Origin: Sphaeroforma sirkka
Taxonomy: Eukaryota > Opisthokonta > Ichthyosporea > Ichthyophonida
Length of the DNA: 20,000 nt
Direction: 5' to 3'
NCBI GenBank assembly: GCA_001586965.3
Contig: LUCW03001088.1
Span: 1 to 20,000 of the forward strand
Shown: positions 13,510 to 20,000 of the stretch, piece after piece
Position numbering within the stretch: position 1 is the stretch's first letter
Layout: each line of letters starts with the position of its first letter
Notes under the pieces: generated by a model
Database searches by the model: none
What the model saw: only the letters and a program-made list of their open reading frames with translations
Told to the model about the DNA's origin: nothing
Translations under genes and position numbers: made by a program

Positions 13510-14827
13510 AATAGTGAAACCAGAGAGTCAGAAATCAGAAATCAGAAACTCAAGATTCAAGAATTTTAATTTTTTCTAGATATATTCATTTTAAAAAAAC
13601 AATTGCAAACCCCCCCCCCCAAAAAAAAGCAAACAAAAAACAAAGCACTGCATAGGAGCGGAATTCATAAAAAGTATATCACGAAACTATTTTACAGTGT
13701 GTAAAATTTTTCTTTTTTTAAAGGAGGCTACGTTAAAATATTTACATTTGTTTGTATTGTTTCTTTTAAAAAAAATATAAACAATAAATAGAGAAATACG
13801 AATCAATAAAAAATACCAAGAGCATTTTTTGGTTAAAAATAGCAAAATCAAAAGCAGTGTATGTACATATTCGTGTATCATTTAGAAGGCTATAAATATT
13901 CGCTATGAATCCAATGATTCACTGAAGAGTGAAGACTGAGAGCTAAAACTTTAGTTTATAGAGTACAGGCTCTCAGAAGTCAGAGTCAGAAATTCAGAAT
14001 TTAATGGACAGCAGTGAGCAGAGTGCAGAGTGTAAATAGACTGCAAGGTCCAGAGTCCAGACAAACTGACCAAAAAAAAGCAGAAAAAAAATTCAACAAA
14101 GTATTTGGATTGCGTCGCTCCATTCTCCAACTCTCCGTTTGGCATTTTCAATTTTGATCGCCATATTACTTCGTTATTCGTGAGTATTTTCGTTTGGTTC
14201 AAATTTGGTTCACAAAACAAAAATGCAGTCCTGGTGACTTGGTCCTGGTGCTTGAGCCCTGACGTCCCCTGACGCCCCTGCCCCTAACTTTTGGCCTCTG
14301 CGTCTCTCTCCCTAAAGTCTGAACTTTTAGGCCTCAACTTGACTTGTTCTTCTTTTTGATTTTGGAACCAAAAACAATTTACTCTTAAATAGCGGACATG
14401 GGACAAGCCCGGGTCTGTTGAAAAATGAGCAAATTTTTAAATAACACATGTCTCATAATAGAAATTGAGAATGCGCCTAACAGGTAATAGAAATAGAGGA
14501 TAGCACATGAGCTGTAATTTGTGCAATTTCCATAGAGGTTGGAGTAATAAATTATGCATTTGTATTTAAGAAGCAACTCTTCTTTTGGTAGATTTGTCCG
14601 AGAAATATTTAGAAGGAATGTGCCGCTGTTTAAAAAAAAAAAAAGCAACTTTCTCTCGCTGTTCGGGACTTCGAGTCCGGGAATAATTACGGGTATTTTT
14701 AAAAACAGTGAATGCTGAACAGTTGAATACTGTGTGTCGTGAGACTATCTGACTGAACACTGAAGTCTGAACTTATTACGGGGTCACTCATCAGTCATCA
14801 CTCAGGGCTGCAGGGCCCACCGGCCCC

Positions 14828-14851
14828 GGTACCCCACCAGGGTGGGGTACC
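14828..14851. repeat. Perfect 11-bp inverted repeat with a 2-base loop
   Basis: GGTACCCCACC, AG, then GGTGGGGTACC. It is a perfect GC-rich hairpin within a C-rich patch. No neighbouring gene makes it an obvious terminator. Confidence 0.7.
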
Positions 14852-15000
14852 CACTGCCCAGGCCCCGCCCCCCCGGCTTCTCCTTTTGTTTCAAAAAAAT
14901 AAATAGTCTGTCGCTGCGTGTTCAAGAATAAATCGCAAGTGATTTTTACATATTTAGATTTTAGTCACACTGTGAGTCTCTGACGACTCGCGCTCTCCCT

Positions 15001-15028
15001 CTACTCTCTAGCGAGAGAGAGAGAGTAG
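15001..15028. repeat. 9-bp inverted repeat in a GA/CT microsatellite
   Basis: CTACTCTCT at 15001-15009 pairs with AGAGAGTAG at 15020-15028. It arises from a short CT run meeting a GA run and is probably simple-repeat noise. Confidence 0.5.
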
Positions 15029-15057
15029 TGTCTACTTACTCTATATATATGTAGTAG

Positions 15058-16015
15058 ATGGTATGTCGACTGTCCCCCTTCGCTCTTGGCTCTTCTCTCT
15101 TCTTGCGTGTGTGTGCAGTTGTGCACTGTGCACTGTGCAGTATGCAGACTAAGTACTCATTGCACTTTGTAGGACAGCAACTTCGCAAGCCGTGTATCTT
15201 ACAGGATTGCGTCAATGTGATAGCGAGATGTCAACCAGCTGAAGTCCATCCCATCAAACTAGCATTTTTATTTACATATATATATATACATAGCCTTTTG
15301 GAAAATGTACACAGACGGCTATTTAAGATTGATAACATGACTGGATGATAAATAATGCTGATAACATAACTAGAAACCGTTATTAGCCTACCATTGACAA
15401 GCACTTCATTTACATTTAATTTTTGTCACCAGTCGGCACATGTAGAAATCATTTCCTGTATGTCGATACCTAAGATAATATTTAGCTGTCAACGAAATAG
15501 AAAGCTAAATACTATGGTAGTCCGAATTATTGCAAATAAGTATAATATACAAGCAACTCATACTCGAGACACAAAATAATTCGTAGCCAACAGGGCGCAG
15601 AAAATACATGAAATGAGGATGCTAGAAGTAATGATTGTTTTCATTTTTACATCTAGAAGGCTATATGATATTTTAACGTTATACCCTTCGATAACTTTAA
15701 GTTCCCTTTTGTATGGCATTATAGATGAGTTTGACTATTCACAGGAAAGTCTCGTGAAATATCACTGAATTCAGCACCATTTGTTATCTTTATGTTATAC
15801 ACTTCGATAGTATTTTGTCCTTTTTGTCATTATTGAAAACTTTTTTCATGGGAAAATAGTGTGAGACAACACATAGAGTTGGGCCTAGTCTCGTCAGCAG
15901 TTGTTGGCGAGGTCGTGCCCGTTCCGCTCGTACGGACTGAATTATTACCTGCTGTGTACACTTAACCGCTGGTGTTCCATAGGCTAACCTTGCCGTCAAA
16001 TTTGAAGTTTGACAC
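15058..16015. other. Non-repetitive DNA without a recognisable gene
   Basis: Moderate composition with few simple repeats apart from a (GTGCACT)n-like stretch near 15120-15140 and a short TA run near 15278-15290. Open frames up to about 96 codons occur (for example 15058-15348 plus) but show no domain. The 3' end should contain the promoter of the possible gene that starts at 16016. Confidence 0.4.
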
Positions 16016-16381
16016 ATGAGTGGAACCGCCGGTGATAAAATCAACAAGGATAATATTGACGAATTTAAAATGCTGTACCAAATAGGTCAGAGACAATACG
16101 CAAGATTTTACACCTTCATAAGCGGGAAATATTTATCGATTACATCCTCCCATCTCACTATTTTGCGTCGTTGATATATAGGACTCGGGATTCCATTGGG
16201 GTACATAGTGACAGCTAATCCGTACATAGCAACCCCACTGAAAGGTTTTCACCTGACGGAGTCCATCGTCGGATCAATGATTGTAGTGGTTCAGGAAGGT
16301 CTCGGGGCGATACTATTGTCAACCGATTCGGAGGCTGCCATGAATCTGCAACATATCAGGTCCAATTTGTGTCAACAATAA
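16016..16381 (+). CDS. Possible short two-exon gene resembling the N-terminus of an MFS transporter
   Basis: Seen: ATG 16016 opens a 23-codon exon to 16085. A GT-AG intron of 96 bases (16086-16181) keeps phase 1 and leads to an exon ending at TAA 16379-16381, giving 89 residues. Without splicing the frame closes inside the intron. The product has a polar start (MSGTAGDKINKDN), a hydrophobic stretch with LGYIVTANPYIATPL, then FHLTESIVGSMIVVVQEGLGAILL. An AATAAA overlaps the stop (16378-16383). Known: MFS sugar-type carriers begin with a helix bearing G-Y/F and a PYI-like loop, followed by L(T/S)xxxxG and a Gly-rich second helix. Inference: a gene fragment or a small protein. Helices 3-12 and the loop motif GRR after helix 2 are absent. 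Either the coding part continues past a donor inside exon 2 across the microsatellite, or this is a truncated copy. The donor GTCAGA is weak. Confidence 0.4.
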
Positions 16382-16432
16382 AATGTACACCACTCACAAC
16401 TTTATTTTGAGATTACGACAGTGTAGCCGGCA

Positions 16433-16461
16433 ATATATATATATATATTTATATTTATATA

Positions 16462-16502
<41 letters not shown>

Positions 16503-16578
16503 TATATATACATATATACTTATATATATTATATAAATAAAAAAGTATATATATATACATATATACATATATAAGTGT

Positions 16579-16609
<31 letters not shown>

Positions 16610-16925
16610 GATATATATAAAAACACACACACCCATATATATATATATATATATATATATGTCATACATTCTCATATATATATATATGTACACAAACACA
16701 CACACACACATCATCATATATATATATATGTTTATATGAATATAAACATATATATATATAACATAAAATATAGGTCATATATTTTGCATATGCGGATACA
16801 GATTATGCATATACATATATATTAACATATGCATGCATGCATGGATATATAAACATAAATACACACGCACACACACATAATATTATACATATGCACAACG
16901 CACACACACACATAATATATATATA

Positions 16926-16967
<42 letters not shown>

Positions 16968-18252
16968 ATAATATATATATATATATAATAATATGTGGGT
17001 TAGCCATATAATGGATGTTAATCAAAGCAGAAGGCTACATCAGAATATATAGTAATGCACGGATACATACGTCCACATACATACATACAGTACATGCACA
17101 TATGTATGTAATATAATATATAATTATATGTAATCATAATATATATATATATATGTATATACATATATAGATACATATTACACAGCATGCGCATACATAT
17201 ATACATATGTATAATATGTAACCAATATAAGCATACATACGTATGCAATATACATAATTGTAATACATACATAATATAATATTAATTATATAATAATATA
17301 TATATAATATACATAATAATAATATGTGTAATAATATACATGCTATTATATGTTACATGCACATTATGCATTGCATGCATACATATAATGCACAATGTGC
17401 CATAATACATATTATGTACATATTATTATAATATACATATTAATATTAATATGTATTATTGCGTACATACGTGTTGCATATACATGCATGCCATGTGTCA
17501 GCAATGTATATCAATAATAATATTATGTAACCATATACATACATATATATCATAATATTATCATAATATATATTCGTTATTTGTCTATGGATGCATAGGC
17601 ACACATATGCATACATATCCAACCCATCCATAAGATGTGTACAAAACAACAATCATCATCACACATATATATATAATGTATATATATATACATAAACATA
17701 TACATAAACATACATACATACACATGTACATATCATAACACATATACATATATAACATTATGTACATAAATAATAATGATATTATGTATAATATTATTAA
17801 TATAATATATTATACATATATATTGTTAATACATAATAATAATAATAGTTACAATATATATATATATACATATGCGTATGCGTGTATGCGTAGCAAAAAA
17901 AATGCGTATGGGTTCAATATATAAATAATATAATTGATCCTATATATACATATATACATATATAATATAATATATACATTACATATATGTTTACATGCAC
18001 GCACACACATATAATATATATGTATAAATATGGTGTATATACGTATATGTATATATATATACATATGTATGCATGTATATATGCATGAATAATATATACA
18101 TATGTATTGCATATTATATATATATGTATATATCCATATATCTATATATATAATATACATATGCATATATATATATATATTTATATATATATATATATAT
18201 ATATATAATACGAACATATATGTTTTCGTGGGCATATTCATATACATATTAT

Positions 18253-18283
<31 letters not shown>

Positions 18284-18351
18284 AAAACTACAAGCAGACA
18301 TTTATTTATTTATGGATGCATTGCATCATTACACACACACACATCACACAC

Positions 18352-18393
<42 letters not shown>

Positions 18394-18400
18394 ATGTGTT
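16433..18400. repeat. Two-kilobase microsatellite region
   Basis: Nearly all TA, CATA, TACATA, CA and TATG runs. Longest pure-like tracts are at about 16580-16602, 16634-16660, 16928-16962, 18165-18207 and 18354-18384; (CA)n occurs near 16697-16710 and 16860-16912. Less regular AT-rich DNA with many ATAATA units fills 17250-17840. Translated frames here are Ile-Tyr or His-Ile alternations and not genes. Confidence 0.9.
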
Positions 18401-18836
18401 CAAAATTTCACTCAGTATTGAGTACAAATAGAAAACTGAACCTTAAAACATCGATACACTTGTTTGTAGAGTGTATGTTCGACGATTTCCAAGTGAATAT
18501 ACCCTCGTATAAAAAATTGTATACGCTAACAGCCTATGATATAATATAACGTAATAAACCTACATGTATGGAGGTATGAAGTAGATACTTGTTTGTACAC
18601 ATTTCAGAGAAACTACATATAATTAGTTAGCAAATATGTAAAAACTGATTATAATGCCGTTGTTTACGTCTTTGTCGCGCGTTCATAGGCACATACTTAT
18701 ACACGGAAACTGTGAGGGATTTGCACGCGTTCTTAAAATTATTGTACGTACGTGTATATTGTAGTGGACTGCTATACAAAGTATATCCTTTTGAACGATG
18801 TCAGACAAACGCATTCTTCGCATGAGTAAGAAATAT

Positions 18837-19457
18837 TCACAATAAAGAATAGACATTGGTGGCATAAACCCATTTAAAAGGCACCTTTGAACAGGGTCGA
18901 AACAGTTGGAGCAGGTGAAATACCCAAACATACATGGACGAATGCTCTATAGCGAGACGCATTGAGTTGACCGAGATGCTTGATGCCACTTCCATATGTC
19001 CACGAAGTGTCTCCACACTAGCGTGTAACTGGCTTAACTTCCCATTTAACCTGTGGCGATTGGAAGATACATACAAGATTTGAACGAAAGTTGCGCTAAG
19101 TTCATCAGATAGTCCTACCATCACATCACAGAAGCTATATAAGCGGGTTCTCATTGCGCCGCCTGTGAAGTTGCTGTGATTGTAAAGTTGACTTGTAGAA
19201 CATGAACGCATGTACAATCCGAAAGAAATGCAGCAGGCTTGCAAGTGCTTGAAATTCGTGTGGTTCAAGACTAGAAGCATGCATACTACCCTATCAATAC
19301 CATACGATAGTAGAAAGAAATACAGGTGCGCATCACGTAATATACTCCCGTGCATGTAGGGACTTAGAGTGTCAATAGACGCACAACCACGTACGTATGT
19401 ATAAAGATTACCAGTTTTGGTACGCTGTATGCTATTATTTTGAGTCGGCGTGCATGC
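18837..19457 (-). CDS. Candidate exon(s) of an unrecognised gene (206-codon open frame)
   Basis: Seen: the minus-strand frame is open from 19457 to the stop at 18839-18837, with the first ATG at 19355. It lies in the only long non-repetitive island at this end, and stretches of this length free of stops are uncommon in DNA of this composition. The translation has a hydrophobic part (about LYFFLLSYGIDRVVCMLLVL), several cysteines, then a helical stretch with heptad-like spacing (SDELSATFVQILYVSSN, then KLSQLHASVETLRGHMEVAS). A consensus-like donor (GTATGT) at about 18933-18928 follows this helix, so the coding part may end there and continue elsewhere. No family is recognised. The Cys-then-coiled-coil order faintly recalls nuclear-fusion proteins of the KAR5/Brambleberry kind, which is only a guess. 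A chance frame is the alternative. Confidence 0.35.
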   Translation of the reverse strand, partial: ACTPTQNNSIQRTKTGNLYTYVRGCASIDTLSPYMHGSILRDAHLYFFLLSYGIDRVVCMLLVLNHTNFKHLQACCISFGLYMRSCSTSQLYNHSNFTGGAMRTRLYSFCDVMVGLSDELSATFVQILYVSSNRHRLNGKLSQLHASVETLRGHMEVASSISVNSMRLAIEHSSMYVWVFHLLQLFRPCSKVPFKWVYATNVYSLL

Positions 19458-19461
19458 TTAC

Positions 19462-19861
19462 AATCCAACGTTCTTGGCTATATGCAGCACAAATAAAGTC
19501 GACTCGGATACAATATGCGCAAGAATGAACATTGCGGAGTACAACCGTAAGGTCAAATGATGTCAAGAATAGGTAAAATGCGCGAGATGTATCAAAACAT
19601 GCGTACGCGTGTATGAAGACCAGATAGATACATACACTACAGAATTTGACCATACAGTCATGCATACATAAATATTAATGTACGTATAGATAGTTCCGAT
19701 CGGATGTAGACATGGATAAAATCCCACATATACATATACAAATGAATATATACATAAACATGCAGCATGCAGAAAGACACAGACACGGACAAATTATCAA
19801 TTAAAACAATAGAAAAAGAAATATAAATATAGGAACATAAAAATATAGACATAGAAATATA

Positions 19862-19865
<4 letters not shown>
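19462..19865. other. AT-rich DNA, nothing recognised
   Basis: Minus-strand frames of 64-76 codons are present but compositionally odd (rich in Tyr, Ile, Cys) and without any domain. CATA-type drift begins near 19715. Confidence 0.4.
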
Positions 19866-19899
<34 letters not shown>

Positions 19900-19935
19900 A
19901 ACATACATATATATTCATACATACATAAAATAAAC

Positions 19936-19972
<37 letters not shown>

Positions 19973-20000
19973 ATAATATATATACATATATATATATACA
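19866..20000. repeat. TA/CATA microsatellite at the window's right end
   Basis: Pure TA runs at about 19866-19892 and 19936-19970 with CATA and TGTATA interruptions. It continues to the window edge, so its full length is unknown. Confidence 0.9.

Larger units (their letters stand above)
12822..15057. other. Non-coding region of mixed composition, possibly repeat-derived
   Basis: No supported gene. From 12822 to about 13240 it is AT-rich with open frames of about 100 codons on both strands, neither recognisable. From about 13240 to 15050 it looks like a patchwork: A and T homopolymers, a C11-A8 run at 13610-13628, a GC-rich block at about 13336-13490, AGTCAGAAATCAGAA-like cryptic repeats at about 13524-13560 and again at 13970-14000, C-rich clusters at 14230-14300 and 14810-14880, and short hairpins. 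Two copies of AGTCTGAACTT occur near 14317 and 14763. This could be an old non-autonomous mobile element or a cluster of them, but no terminal repeats or target duplications could be fixed. Confidence 0.4.

Noticed and set aside
14661-14690. Hairpin with TTCGAGTCC resembling a tRNA T-arm or B box
   Set aside because: No anticodon or acceptor arms can be built around it and the A box is missing.
16383-18301. Frames up to 150 codons on both strands
   Set aside because: Same cause: simple-repeat DNA with alternating Ile-Tyr composition and no domain.

Overview
The window is nuclear DNA from an intron-rich eukaryote. Three genes can be rebuilt exon by exon with GT-AG introns (96 to 1573 bases) and matching codon phases, and the spaces between them hold long TA, CATA and CA microsatellites. 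The gene set (an MCFD2-type EF-hand protein, a mitochondrial cobalamin adenosyltransferase, an EGF/mucin/SEA-like membrane protein) fits an animal or a unicellular relative of animals. An ichthyosporean-like protist is my guess, but nothing in the window proves it.

Layout. 17-1782 (+): last four exons of an MCFD2-like EF-hand protein, with a 69-70 bp minisatellite in its last intron. 2511-5748 (+): complete five-exon MMAB (ATP:cob(I)alamin adenosyltransferase, 270 aa), with about 1.4 kb of microsatellite in intron 1. 6447-12758 (-): seven-exon gene for a predicted 1200-aa membrane protein. In order it has a signal peptide, an unrecognised Cys/Trp-containing ectodomain, an EGF domain, a Thr/Ser/Pro mucin stalk, an acidic linker, a SEA-like module with a GSVSL motif, a transmembrane helix, a long cytoplasmic tail with a PPxY motif, and a second hydrophobic helix at the extreme C-terminus. 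MMAB and this gene converge and their 3' ends are about 700 bases apart. 12759-16015: no supported gene; contains the upstream region of the membrane-protein gene, GC-rich patches, homopolymer runs and short hairpins. 16016-16381 (+): possible two-exon, 89-aa product resembling the first two helices of an MFS transporter. 16433-18400: almost pure microsatellite. 18837-19457 (-): a 206-codon open frame that may be an exon of an unrecognised gene. 19866-20000: microsatellite.

The three main genes have no evident shared pathway. MCFD2 acts in ER-Golgi cargo export, MMAB in mitochondrial B12 metabolism, and the large protein is a probable surface receptor or adhesin. That last gene is the most interesting item: its domain order (mucin stalk, SEA-like module, single helix, PPxY tail) parallels dystroglycan and membrane mucins. 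No viral, retroviral or Polinton-like coding remnant was recognised.
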